Origin: Phenylobacterium aquaticum
GTDB lineage: Bacteria; Pseudomonadota; Alphaproteobacteria; Caulobacterales; Caulobacteraceae
Assembly (NCBI RefSeq): GCF_022695515.1
Contig: NZ_JALDPT010000014.1
Coordinates: forward strand, 60,177-124,176
Direction of reading: 5' to 3'
Length of the DNA stretch: 64,000 bases
Shown: piece by piece, positions 45,507-54,588 of the stretch
How positions within the stretch are numbered: position 1 is the stretch's first letter
Layout of the letters: the number at the start of each line of letters is the position of its first letter
The notes under the pieces: generated by a model
What the model was told of the DNA's origin: nothing
The model's input: only the letters and a program-made list of their open reading frames with translations
The model's database searches: none
Position numbers and translations under genes: made by a program

Positions 45507-46838
45507 TCAGCTCGCGTGCTGCTGGGCCGCGCGGGCGGCGGCCTGTTCGAGCGCCTTGCCGACGCCCTCGGCGCTGCCAACCTCAGCCACCCCGATGTCG
45601 AATTCAACCACGAATGGCGGCTTGCCGTCGCCGTTCTCGAAAGCTGTGCAGCCGATGACCGCTGCGATCCGCTCCCCGGCCGCCCGGGCCGAGGCCTGAG
45701 GGGTGGCGGGCAGGGCCAGGGCGAAGACCTCCGGCCCCAGGCGGGCGGCGGTGTCCTCGACCCGCACCAGGCGGCTGATCATGGAGCCGATCTGTGGAAT
45801 GGCGCGATCCAGCCAGCCGGACTTGCGGGCGAGGGTGACCTCCGGCCGCTCGGCGACCTTGAGCACACAGACCGACAGGGGGCGGTTCCGCTTGCGCGAC
45901 GCCTGGGCCAGGCGGCCCAGATGGCTGGCGAACAGGTCGCGGGTGAACAGGCCCGTGGCGGCGTCCATCAGGCCCGAGCTTCGGGCCCGTTCCAGGGCGC
46001 GGCGGATGGAGGTCTGGCGGCGATGACACCGCGCCAGCTCGATCACCCGCTTGGCCGTCTCGACCTCGGGCGTCTCGGGTGAGGCCACGTCGGAGATGCC
46101 CCGATGATAGGCCTCCGACATGGTCACATAGCTCTCCTGGCGCATGTAGAGCAGGGCGGGCGTGTGATAGAGCCGGGTATTGCGGCGCATGCCCGCGGCG
46201 ATCGACAAGGCCTCCTGGCTGTTATCGCCGGCCCACAGAACCACGGCGTCGAACGGCCGCTCGTGCAGATAGTCGAAGGCCGTGTAGGCGGTGAAGGCGC
46301 CGACGACCTCCGCGCCCGACCGGGTCAGGGCGTTGGACAGGGCCAGGAACTGCGGGGCGGGCTCGCCGATCGCCAGGACGTGGAACGGGCTTCCGTCGGG
46401 CTCGGGCATGTCGAGGCGGCGACCGCGCTCGGCGAAGGTCTCGAGCCGGAGTTCGAACTCCTCCTCGGCGACCGCCATCCGCACCAGGGTCTCCAGGCGC
46501 AGGACCAGCTGGGCCGGGTGAACCGGCGGGGCGAGGGTCAGGTCGAAACCATAGGCGTCGAGTTCGGGGTCCGGATCGCCGATGGCGATGACCGGCAGGC
46601 GGCGGGGCGCACAGGCCGCGCGCAGGCGCCGCGCCAGGGTCAGGGCCTCATGGCCGCTGCTCTTCAGGTCGATGATCGCCGCTTCCACGGCCAGGTCGCC
46701 CAGGGCCGCGATCGCGGCATAGGGTCCGCGCGCCGTGACCGTGCGCCAGCCAAGACGATCCAGCCCCTCGGCGAGTGGCCCCGCCAGGGCGTCGTCACGC
46801 GCCACAATCAGAACTCGCGCATGGACGCCAGTGGCCAT
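45507..46838 (-). CDS. popA: PopA-like response regulator: receiver-receiver-degenerate GGDEF
   Basis: A 443-aa protein with two receiver folds (about residues 8-120 and 145-265) and a C-terminal GGDEF-like domain (about 290-435). Receiver 1 keeps an Asp in AAIIDLKSSG; receiver 2 has a Trp where the phospho-Asp is expected (FDAVVLWAGD). The catalytic GGDEF is degenerate (RLGPEVFALAL), while RVED five residues before it matches the RxxD inhibitory site that binds c-di-GMP. This is the plan of Caulobacter PopA, which binds c-di-GMP and recruits CtrA with RcdA to the ClpXP pole for degradation. ATG 46838 is chosen; TTG 46847 is an alternative. Synthesis of c-di-GMP is not expected. Confidence 0.78.
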   Translation of the reverse strand: MATGVHARVLIVARDDALAGPLAEGLDRLGWRTVTARGPYAAIAALGDLAVEAAIIDLKSSGHEALTLARRLRAACAPRRLPVIAIGDPDPELDAYGFDLTLAPPVHPAQLVLRLETLVRMAVAEEEFELRLETFAERGRRLDMPEPDGSPFHVLAIGEPAPQFLALSNALTRSGAEVVGAFTAYTAFDYLHERPFDAVVLWAGDNSQEALSIAAGMRRNTRLYHTPALLYMRQESYVTMSEAYHRGISDVASPETPEVETAKRVIELARCHRRQTSIRRALERARSSGLMDAATGLFTRDLFASHLGRLAQASRKRNRPLSVCVLKVAERPEVTLARKSGWLDRAIPQIGSMISRLVRVEDTAARLGPEVFALALPATPQASARAAGERIAAVIGCTAFENGDGKPPFVVEFDIGVAEVGSAEGVGKALEQAAARAAQQHAS

Positions 46839-46966
46839 TCCCTGCAACCCTTGACTCGACTAGACCCTGCGACCCGAGCCTGGGGGCGGAATCGCGATCC
46901 GGCCAGAATATACAGTGGCGCACGCGGGCGCGAGGGATGCCTTGCCCTCGAGACAGGGAGTTGGGG

Positions 46967-47743
46967 ATGGAAAAGGTTCTGAGCGGCCAGACGGCGGTGA
47001 TCACGGGCGCCTCGGGCGGCCTGGGCGCACACTTTGCACGGGTGCTGGCCGGCGCGGGCGCTGCGGTCGCGGTGACCGCGCGCCGCCTGGACATGGTCGA
47101 GGCCCTGGCCGGCGAGATCGCCGCCGAGGGCGGCCGCGCCATGGCCCTGCGGCTGGATGTCGCGGACGCCCACGCCATCGCTCCGGCCTTCGACGAGATC
47201 GAGACCGCACTCGGCCCCATTTCGATCCTAGTCAACAACGCCGGGGTCGGCGGGGAGGGGCTGGCGCTCGACCTCAGCATCGAGGACTGGGACCGCACCT
47301 TCGACGTCAATGTCCGGGGCGTGTTCTTCGCGGCCCAGGCGGCCGCCAGACTGATGCTCGCCAATGGAACCGCAGCGGCGGGCCAGGCGCGGATCATCAA
47401 TATCGCCTCGATCGCCAGCTTCACGGTCCTGCCGGGCCTGTCGGCCTACAACGCCTCGAAATCGGCGGCCGCCATGCTGACCAAGAGCCTGGCGCGGGAA
47501 TGGTCGCGCAAGGGCATCGCGGTCAACGGCATCTGCCCCGGCTATATCGAGACCGACATCAATTCCGCCTGGTTCAAGGAAGAGGGCGGACAGAAGCAAA
47601 TGAAGGGCTTCCCGCGCCGGCGCCTGATGGAGGCGAGCGATCTCGACGCGCCGCTCCTGATGCTGGCCGGCCCCGCCGCCCGGGCGATCTCGGGCGCGCT
47701 GTTCACCATCGACGACGGCCAGTCTCTGCCCGGCGGCGGCTGA
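46967..47743 (+). CDS. Short-chain dehydrogenase/reductase
   Basis: A 258-aa classical SDR. It has the NAD(P) motif AVITGASGGLGAHFARVLAG, the LVNNAGVGGEGLALDLSIED segment, the catalytic Ser in IINIASIASFTVLPG and Tyr-x3-Lys in GLSAYNASKSAAAMLTKSLA, plus NGICPGYIETDINSAWF. ARR after the second strand (TARRLDMVEA) suggests NADP(H) use. Substrate unknown. GGGATGG start with GGGAGTTGG upstream. It is divergent from popA and followed 59 bases later by a CoA-transferase, so a shared acyl-CoA pathway is possible but not shown. Confidence 0.9.
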   Translation: MEKVLSGQTAVITGASGGLGAHFARVLAGAGAAVAVTARRLDMVEALAGEIAAEGGRAMALRLDVADAHAIAPAFDEIETALGPISILVNNAGVGGEGLALDLSIEDWDRTFDVNVRGVFFAAQAAARLMLANGTAAAGQARIINIASIASFTVLPGLSAYNASKSAAAMLTKSLAREWSRKGIAVNGICPGYIETDINSAWFKEEGGQKQMKGFPRRRLMEASDLDAPLLMLAGPAARAISGALFTIDDGQSLPGGG

Positions 47744-47802
47744 GGCTTGGCTGACCACGCGTCAGGGCGGCTAGATCGTCACCAAACCAAGGGAGTTGAG
47801 AC

Positions 47803-48936
47803 ATGCGCCAGGGACCGCTGACAGGCCTGAAGATCGTGGAGTTCGCGGGGATCGGGCCTGGCCCGTTCTGCGGCATGCTGCTGTCCGACCTCGGCGCCGA
47901 TGTGATCCGGATCGATCGCAAGGGCCAGGGCCGCGCCTCTCCAGCCGACATCACCGCCCGCGGCCGGCGCTCCATCGGCCTGGACCTGAAGAACCCGGCC
48001 GCCATCGAGACCTGCCTGAAGCTGCTGGAGACCGCCGACGTGGTGTTCGAGGGCTTCCGTCCGGGCGTGATGGAACGGCTGGGCCTCGGCCCCGATGTCG
48101 CCCTGAAGCGCAATCCGAAGCTGGTCTATGGCCGCATGACGGGCTGGGGCCAGTTCGGGCCCTACGCCAACGCCGCCGGCCACGACATGAACTACATCGC
48201 GATCACCGGCGCCCTGCACGCCATCGGCACCAAGGACAAGCCGGTCCCGCCCCTGAACCTGGTGGGCGACTTCGGCGGCGGCGCGCTCTATCTGGCGTTC
48301 GGCATCCTGGCGGGCGTGATCCAGGCCCGCGAGACCGGCAAGGGTCAGGTCATCGACTGCGCCATGAGCGACGGCGCGGCCTCGCTGATGGCCATGTTCT
48401 ACGGCTTCAAGGCCGGCGGCGGCTGGAGCAACGACCGTCGCACCAACCTGCTCGACGGCGGCGCGCACTTCTACGACACCTATCAATGCGCCGACGGCAA
48501 GTGGATCTCGATCGGTTCGATCGAACCTCAGTTCTACGCGCTACTGCTTGAAAAGACGGGCATTACTGATCCTGCCTTCGCAGCTCAGATGAACCGGGGC
48601 GAGTGGGATAACCTGCGCGCCAAGCTCGCCGAGGTGATCGGTAAAAAGACCCAGGCCGAGTGGTGCGAGATCATGGACGCCACAGATGTCTGCTTCGCCC
48701 CGGTCCTCGATCTCGACGAGGCGCCCAAGCACAAGCACAACGTCGCGCGTCAGACCTTTGTCGAGGTGGGCGGGGTCATCCAGCCGGCGCCCGCGCCGCG
48801 CTTCTCCGAGACCCCCGGCGCGATCCAGGGCCCGCCGCCAGCGATCGGCGCCCATGACCGGGAGGCCCTGTCTGACTGGGGCTTCAGCGCCGACGCCATC
48901 GAGGCGCTCAAGAGCGCCGGCGCGCTGAACGGCTGA
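47803..48936 (+). CDS. Class III CoA-transferase (CaiB/BaiF; alpha-methylacyl-CoA racemase-like)
   Basis: A 377-aa family III CoA-transferase. The sequence has [56 protein letters not shown] and the catalytic-Asp region [17 protein letters not shown], then [20 protein letters not shown]. The GHDMNYIA pattern is closest to alpha-methylacyl-CoA racemases (AMACR), which use His and Asp for proton exchange, so racemase is the likelier activity. A perfect hairpin (48948-48975) separates it from the convergent pstS. Confidence 0.88.
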   Translation: MRQGPLTGLKIVEFAGIGPGPFCGMLLSDLGADVIRIDRKGQGRASPADITARGRRSIGLDLKNPAAIETCLKLLETADVVFEGFRPGVMERLGLGPDVALKRNPKLVYGRMTGWGQFGPYANAAGHDMNYIAITGALHAIGTKDKPVPPLNLVGDFGGGALYLAFGILAGVIQARETGKGQVIDCAMSDGAASLMAMFYGFKAGGGWSNDRRTNLLDGGAHFYDTYQCADGKWISIGSIEPQFYALLLEKTGITDPAFAAQMNRGEWDNLRAKLAEVIGKKTQAEWCEIMDATDVCFAPVLDLDEAPKHKHNVARQTFVEVGGVIQPAPAPRFSETPGAIQGPPPAIGAHDREALSDWGFSADAIEALKSAGALNG

Positions 48937-48947
48937 ACCTAACGGAT

Positions 48948-48975
48948 CTCGTCCCGGGCCCGCGCCCGGGACGAG
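48948..48975. terminator. Bidirectional hairpin between CoA-transferase and pstS
   Basis: CTCGTCCCGGG and CCCGGGACGAG form a perfect 11-bp stem with a 6-nt loop (CCCGCG) in the 48-base gap between two convergent genes. The T-tract is short (CCTTC on one strand), but position and stem strength fit a shared terminator. Confidence 0.65.
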
Positions 48976-48984
48976 CCTTCATCC

Positions 48985-50063
48985 TCAGGACTTCGGGGCC
49001 GAGATCGTCGGCAGGGTCTTGGCGATGGCCTTCTGAGCCGCGTGATCTTCCGGCGGCAGCGGGATCAGGCCGCGTTCCTGCAAATAGCCGCCCTTGCCGG
49101 TGGCCCCGTCGGACACGAACGCCTCGACGAACTCCCGCAGGCCCGGCGTCACGCCGATATTCGCCTTCTTCACGTAGATGTAGAGCGATCGCGACAGCGG
49201 ATAGGCGCCGCTGGAAATGGTGGCGAAGGTCGGGGTCACGCCTTCGATCTTGGCGGCTTTCACCTTGTCCATGTTGTTCTCGAGGAACGAGTAACCGAAC
49301 ACGCCCAGGGCGTGAGGCGTCTTCTCGAGTGTCTGGACGATGGCATTATCGTTTTCGCCGGCGTCGACCCAGGCCCCTTCGCCGCGCAGCGTATGGGTCT
49401 TGGCCTTGAATTCGTCTTCCTTGGCCGCGTGCAGCGCCTCCATCACCGGCAGCTTGCGGGCGCCCTTCTCCAGGGCGAGCTCCACGAAGGCGTCGCGGGT
49501 GCCCGAGGTCGGGGGCGGGCCGTAGACCAGGATCGGTTCCTTCGGCAGGGCGGGATCGACCTCGTTCCAGGTCTTGAACTTGTTCTTCTCGAAAGCGCTT
49601 CCGGCCGGCAGCTGGGCGGCGAGGCCGCGATAGACCTGCTCGAGCTTGAAGTCGTAGGCGGCGCCGCCCTTGGCGTTGGAGATGACGATGCCGTCATAGC
49701 CGATCTTGATCTCGACGATGTCGGTCACCCCATTGGCGACGCACTTGTCGAACTCCGACTTCTTGATCGGGCGGGAGGCGTCGGCGATGTCCGGATAGCC
49801 GCGCCGGGCCCGCCGCAGAACAGCTTGAAGCCGCCCCCGGTGCCAAGCGATTCGACCTTGGCCGGACGGCCGCCGCCCGTGCGGGCCACGTTTTCGGCGA
49901 CCCGGGTGGCGAAGGGGAACACGGTCGATGATCCTGCGGCCCAGACCTCCTGGCGGCCGCCGCCGGACTTCGCCTTGGCGGGGGCAGGGGCGTTGCTGGC
50001 GGAGGGGCCGCAGGCGGCGACGAGCAAGGCGGCGCCGACGGAAAGGCAGATCTTGGATGTCAT
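48985..50063 (-). pseudogene. pstS: Phosphate-binding lipoprotein PstS, broken by one missing base
   Basis: ATG 50063 opens a signal/lipobox (LLVAACGPS) and WAAGSSTVFPFATRVAENVA, GTGGGFKLFCGGPGA; at about 49800 the frame shifts by one base, and the remainder (GYPDIADASRPIKKSEF ... VAKTLPTISAPKS) runs to the stop at 48985. Restoring one C in the run at 49798-49800 gives ~359 residues. It is a PBP-like 2 phosphate-binding protein of the PstSCAB importer; the SSTVFPF and TSGTRDAFVELAL segments hold phosphate contacts. No pstCAB genes are adjacent. No convincing Pho box was found upstream. One-base loss with both halves intact favours a sequence error. Confidence 0.88.
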
Positions 50064-50177
50064 GGCTGGGTCCCTGGCTGATGGCGTCCCGCGTCACTGC
50101 GCGGACGGATCGGCTTAACGGGTCCCCGGATAGCCTGCGCAGCCCGGCATGGAAAGCCGCCACGCCGCCGCCCGGGT

Positions 50178-50335
50178 CTGAACGGGGCCCGCCAGACCCG
50201 TTCAGCTGGGGTTCAGCCCCGATCCGGCAATCTCTTCACAGGTTGGTCGCCGCAATCTCCCGTCCCTCGAGCGACGACCGGCCAGATGGCGAGACACGCC
50301 CATCGACGGCGCGTCACCTACCCGGTGACGCGCCG
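50178..50335 (+). ncRNA. Terminator-ended leader or small RNA upstream of yihY (candidate)
   Basis: In the 337-base gap between pstS and yihY there is a 9-bp hairpin CTGAACGGG/CCCGTTCAG (50178-50205, 10-nt loop); a second GTTCAG follows at 50211-50216 and could pair with the same CTGAAC, giving alternative structures. About 100 bases later, a perfect 12-bp stem CGGCGCGTCACC/GGTGACGCGCCG (50307-50335) is followed by TTTCT, an intrinsic terminator with no gene before it on this strand. It therefore ends either a small RNA or an attenuated leader of yihY, whose ATG is 65 bases further on. No named RNA family is recognised, and the 5' end is a guess. Confidence 0.4.
50307..50335 (+). terminator. 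Strong intrinsic terminator upstream of yihY
   Basis: Perfect 12-bp G/C-rich stem with a 5-nt loop (TACCC) and TTTCT tail. On the plus strand the nearest upstream gene is more than 1.3 kb away, so it must act on an untranslated transcript; on the minus strand it lies upstream of pstS. Confidence 0.65.
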
Positions 50336-50400
50336 TTTCTCGTCCCAGGCGGCGGGGGTTTGGCCTTGCCATCCCCGCCCAGCTTCACCAACGTCCCCCC

Positions 50401-51309
50401 ATGTCGTTTCAGACGAGCTTGCAGCGCCTGCGCGCGGTGAATTGGGATCCCGTGCACTGGCTGAGGCTGGGGCTGTCGATCTTCGGCAAGGCCCTGACCC
50501 GGCTCTGGGGCCGCGACGTCATGCTCTATGTGGGCGGCGTCTCGTTCTTCATAATGCTGGCGGTGTTTCCGGGCCTCGCGATCCTGGTCGGGGTCTACAG
50601 CCTGCTGTCCGACCCAAGCTCGGCGGCGCACCAGGCCGAGGTCATGTCGCGGCTGATGCCGGCCGGGGCCCGGGGTCTGTTTCAGGAAGAGCTCGGCCGG
50701 CTGGTGCACGCGCCCTTGCGCGCCATCTCGACCCAGTCGGGCGTCGCGGTGATCATCGGCGGCTACGCGGCCCATCGCGGCTTCAAGGCGCTGCTGGCCG
50801 GCCTGTCCTTCATCCATGACGAGGAGGCGCCGCGCGGCTTCTTCGGGTTCAATCTCATGGCCCTGCTGGTGTTGATCGCCGCCTTCTTCCTGCTGGGTTT
50901 CCTTTCGGTCGCCTTCCTCTATCTGCGCTTCATCGCGGCGGCCTTCGACCTCAAGCCGCTGCAGGGCGTGCCCTGGCTGTACAGCGAATGGACCTGGGCG
51001 AGCTTCGGCATCACCCTCGCCATGAGTCTGATCTATCGCTTCGCCATGTCTTCGAAGCCCGTGGCCTGGGCGGCCTCGATCACTGGCGGCGCCTCGGCCG
51101 CGGTGCTCAGCATGTTCATGTCCTGGGCCAGCGCCTTCTATGTCGAGCAGATCGCCCACCTGGGCGCGACCTATGGTTCGGTCGCCGCCGTCGTCGTGTT
51201 CCTGATCTGGCTGTCCTGGAACGTGAACGCGGTGTTCTTCGGCGGCGCCCTGGCGACCGAGATCGAGCTCGCGGTCGAGGCCGACGCCAAGGCCCGCCTG
51301 TCGGCCTAG
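50401..51309 (+). CDS. YihY/BrkB family inner membrane protein
   Basis: A 302-aa protein with six membrane helices: DVMLYVGGVSFFIMLAVFPG, then QSGVAVIIGGYAAHRG, LMALLVLIAAFFLLGFLSVA, YSEWTWASFGITLAMSLIYR, ASITGGASAAVLSMFMSWAS and the closing LGATYGSVAAVVVFLIWLSW with NVNAVFFGGALATEIE. The last two segments are the family signature. Earlier assignment as RNase BN has been withdrawn; the function (perhaps envelope or export) is unknown. It overlaps tusA tail-to-tail by four bases. Confidence 0.9.
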   Translation: MSFQTSLQRLRAVNWDPVHWLRLGLSIFGKALTRLWGRDVMLYVGGVSFFIMLAVFPGLAILVGVYSLLSDPSSAAHQAEVMSRLMPAGARGLFQEELGRLVHAPLRAISTQSGVAVIIGGYAAHRGFKALLAGLSFIHDEEAPRGFFGFNLMALLVLIAAFFLLGFLSVAFLYLRFIAAAFDLKPLQGVPWLYSEWTWASFGITLAMSLIYRFAMSSKPVAWAASITGGASAAVLSMFMSWASAFYVEQIAHLGATYGSVAAVVVFLIWLSWNVNAVFFGGALATEIELAVEADAKARLSA

Positions 51310-51539
51310 CTCGGCCGCCCGATCAGGAATTTCAGCACGCCGTCGGCCTCGGACCGGTCGAGAATCACGAAGCCGGCGCCCGCGGCGAAGTGGGGCACGT
51401 CGATTCGCGCCAGCGGATCGTCCGCCAACAGCCTGACGGCGACGTCCGCCGGGGCGTCCTCAAGCGCACGGCGCAGGCGCAGGGTCGGCACCGGACAGCG
51501 GTGTCCCCGCGCGTCGACCAGGATTTCCTTGATAGGCAT
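51306..51539 (-). CDS. TusA family sulfurtransferase
   Basis: A 77-aa protein with the TusA/SirA signature DARGHRCPVPTLRLRRAL, where Cys in CPVP is the persulfide carrier. The second half (LLADDPLARIDVPHFAAGAG) contains the usual DDP.A..D motif. Related proteins relay sulfur to tRNA thiolation or molybdenum cofactor synthesis; the partner is not visible. Divergent from the histidine kinase gene. Confidence 0.87.
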   Translation of the reverse strand: MPIKEILVDARGHRCPVPTLRLRRALEDAPADVAVRLLADDPLARIDVPHFAAGAGFVILDRSEADGVLKFLIGRPS

Positions 51540-51655
51540 GGGCTTCGTCTAGCGCAGGCCGCCGCTGCAGCCTAGCCGCCCCGCGACAGCGTAAACTCCG
51601 CCGCAATAACTACGCTTCTAGATTGAAGGTCCACTTGGGGCGTCGGCACGTCGGC

Positions 51656-54165
51656 ATGCGATCTCTGTCTCGCAGATTTCTGATCAGCGTCGGCCTCATG
51701 TCGGCGGTCGTGACGATTCTCGGCGCCACGGGCGCCTTCTTCGTGTTCCAGCAGAACCTGACCCATCGGCAGATCGATTTCCTGTCGGACTATGTGCGTG
51801 AACGCAGCACCAATATCGATCGCCGCTTCAACAAGCTCAGCAGCCTGCAGGCGGCCGCGGGGCAGGAGCTCGCCCGCCGCATCCACCATCTGACCGACGC
51901 CGATGTGGCGCGGCTGAATGACGATTTCTTTCCGCGGAAGCCTGATGGCACGCGACGCAGCCGGCCGGACTATTTCGACGGCCATGCGACGGCTTCCGGC
52001 CGTTGGATCTATGGCATGGGCGCCTTCCTGCGCGACGCCGACCGGATGACCGTGGCGGAACAGCGGGTGATGGTCGCCGCCTTTTCCGTGGTGTCCGACT
52101 TCGGCCAGGCCGCCCACGTCGACTTCGACAACTTCTACTTCTTCACCCCGGAGACGCGGTTGGTGATGTTCGGTCCGGATCGTCCGGATCACCTGAAGTT
52201 CTACCGCCAGACCGCCCCGGCCGACCTCGACATCCGCGGCGAGGAAATGGCCCAGATCACCCTGCCGTCCCACGACCGGCCGGGACGACGCGCTGCACCA
52301 ATCTGCAGCGGCTGATCCAGAACACCCACGGCGAGCGGCTGGCCACCGGCTGTCTCACCCCGATCTATGTCGACCACCGCTATGTCGGCTCGTTCGGTTC
52401 GTCGATCGAACTGACGGGATTCTTCCTTGAAGCGGTGCGGACCACCTTGCCGGGCGCCTCGAACCTGGTGGTGACCGGGAAGGGGGAGCTGATCGCCTAT
52501 CCCGGCTTCGCGCAGCCTGGAAAGGCGTCGGAAAAGACGATCGCAGACTACGAGCGTCGCCTGGGCCTGAAGACCCTGATCAAGGCGATCCGGGCGGATG
52601 GGCGCGAGCACGGCGTGATGACCAGTCCGGACGGCCGGCAGATCGTCGCTTTTGGCCGCCTTGCCGGGCCCGACTGGTATCTGCTGCTCACCTATCCCAA
52701 ATCGGCCGTGGCCCAGTCCGCCGCGCGCTCCGCCTCATGGGTGCTGATCCTGGGCGGCCTGGCCTCTCTGGCCCAGACCCTGCTGGTGGTCGCCCTGGCC
52801 CGCCGCACCATCGTCCAGCCCCTTCAGCGCCTGGCCTCGTCCTGCGAACCTCAATCCTTTGGTCTGCGCGACCGTCCGGCCACCGAAGATGTGGAGACGC
52901 GCGACGACGAGATCGGGGTCCTGGCCAAGGCTCTGCGGGCCGAGCGCGACAAGACCGAGGCGGTCCTGGCCTCCCTGGAGGACCGCGTCCATGAGCGGAC
53001 CGCCGAACTCGAGCGGGCCAATACCGAGAAGTCGCGCTTCCTCGCCAATATGAGCCACGAGCTGCGCACGCCTCTGAATGGCGTGATCGCGATCTCGGAG
53101 ACCCTGGCCACCCAGCAGCGGACCAGCAAGGGCCAGGAACTCGCCAATCTGATCGTCTCTTCCGGCCGGCTGCTGGAGCAGGTGCTCACCGACATCCTCG
53201 ACTTCTCCAAGATCGAGACCGGCGAGATCCAGCTGGCCCACGAGCCCTTCCAGATGGAGGTGATCGTCCGACGTATCGCCGAGCTGCATCGCGCCTCGGC
53301 CGAGACCAAGGGGTTGACCTTCTCCTGGCGTATCGCCCCCGAGGCCGAGGGCGCCTTCGTCGGCGACGAAGTCCGCCTGACCCAGGTGCTGTCGAACCTG
53401 TTGTCCAATGCGATCAAGTTCACCGAGACAGGCTCGGTCCAGCTCGACGTCAGCCTGTTCGAAGGCCAGGTGCGGTTCGCGGTCACAGACACCGGCATCG
53501 GCTTCAACGCCGAGGTGAAGGCCCGCCTGTTCCGGCGGTTCGAACAGGCCGACGCCTCCATCCGCCGGCGTTTCGGCGGCACGGGACTGGGCCTGGCCAT
53601 CAGCCGATCCCTGGTCGAAATGATGGGCGGCGTGATCGACGTCGATTCAACGCCCGGCCAGGGTTCGATCTTCGCGTTCCTGCTGCCGCTGGACCGCGCA
53701 GCGCAAGTCGCCGCCCCCGAGGCCGCGCCGGAGGAGGAGAGCTTCGACATCTCCAACTGCCGCGTCCTGCTGGCCGAGGACCATCCGACCAACCAGAAGG
53801 TCGTTCAGATCATCCTGCAGTCCGTGGGAATCGATCCGGTCATCGTCGAGAACGGCGCCCTGGCGATCGAGCGCCTGCGGCACGAGCGCTTCGACGTCGT
53901 GCTGATGGACATGCAGATGCCGGAACTGGACGGGCTTAGCGCCACGGCCCTCCTGCGCGAGCATGAGCGGGCGCAGGGGCTCGACCGCACCCCGGTCGTC
54001 ATGCTGACCGCCAACGCCCTGGACGAACATGTCCGGGCCAGCCACGACGCCGGCGCGGACCTGCATCTGTCCAAGCCGATTCGGGCCAGTGCGCTCATCC
54101 AGACCCTGGTCGACCTGATCAGCCGCAAGGTCCGCGAGGACGAGCGTCGCCGCGGCGTGGCCTGA
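51656..54165 (+). pseudogene. Hybrid sensor histidine kinase, broken by one missing base
   Basis: ATG 51656 starts a frame that breaks near 52284; the rest continues one frame over to 54165. Restoring one G in the CCGGG run at 52280-52284 gives ~836 residues. Layout: TM1 (FLISVGLMSAVVTILGATGA), a ~310-residue periplasmic sensor with double-Cache character (YFDGHATASGRWIYGMGAF; RYVGSFGSSIELTGFFLEAV), TM2 (SWVLILGGLASLAQTLLVVA), HAMP-like linker, HisKA with the phospho-His in NMSHELRTPLNGVI, HATPase (NLLSNAIKF, DTGIGF, GGTGLGLAIS) and a C-terminal receiver (LLAEDHPTNQK, phospho-Asp in VVLMDMQMPELDG, SKPI). No response regulator or output gene is adjacent. Ligand unknown. A TTG at 51623 is an alternative start. 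Confidence 0.88.
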
Positions 54166-54174
54166 CCCCCAGGC

Positions 54175-54525
54175 TCAGGGCTGGGAGAGGCTCTGGATAT
54201 AGGCGGTGAGATTGCGGATCTGCTCGGTCCCCAGTTGCTGGGGCGGCATTTCGTAGTGGCCGATCTTGGAGATCTGGCCCAGGCGATCCTCAAGGCTCAG
54301 TTCGTTATAGCGGTGGGCGATGACCACAAAGCGCGGGGCCCCGGCGTTGCGGCTGTCTTCCCCGGGCCCGATGCCGTGGCAGCGGGCGCAGGTCTGGGAC
54401 GCATAGGCGCGGCCCTGTTCGACCGCCGTGTCCATGGCGGACGCGGGGGCCGGGGGCGGGGCGGCCTGGGCGCAGGCCGATGCGCCAAGACACGCGACGC
54501 TCAGGACGAGGGACGTAAGGCGCAT
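54175..54525 (-). CDS. Small periplasmic c-type cytochrome
   Basis: A 116-aa class I cytochrome c with signal peptide (SLVLSVACLGASACAQAAPP, cleavage near AQA), one heme site QTCARCHGIGPGEDS and the axial Met in GHYEMPPQQLGTEQIRNLTA. It resembles the c551/cytochrome c556-like short soluble carriers. GGAGG precedes the ATG. Only 49 bases before the start lies a TTGACCCCGGTCAA palindrome, a likely FNR/FixK-type operator, which would make it oxygen-regulated. Confidence 0.9.
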   Translation of the reverse strand: MRLTSLVLSVACLGASACAQAAPPPAPASAMDTAVEQGRAYASQTCARCHGIGPGEDSRNAGAPRFVVIAHRYNELSLEDRLGQISKIGHYEMPPQQLGTEQIRNLTAYIQSLSQP

Positions 54526-54574
54526 TGAAACCTCCATGGTCGTGTCAGGTTCGCACGCCGCGCCTTGGTCCGGT

Positions 54575-54588
54575 TTGACCGGGGTCAA
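54575..54588 (-). promoter_or_regulatory. FNR/FixK-like box upstream of the cytochrome c gene
   Basis: TTGACCCCGGTCAA fits TTGA-N6-TCAA with arms TTGAC/GTCAA and a 4-bp centre, the half-site spacing of FNR/FixK/CRP-family operators. It is centred about 57 bases before the cytochrome c ATG and overlaps the end of the M61 gene. Confidence 0.5.

Noticed and set aside
50064..50250. Pho box upstream of pstS
   Set aside because: Only an imperfect CTGTGAA half-site was found; the expected repeated 7-mers with 4-base spacing are not visible.
52270..52300. Programmed frameshift in the hybrid kinase or other broken genes
   Set aside because: No slippery heptamer with downstream structure; the same one-base loss in four unrelated genes suggests sequence error.
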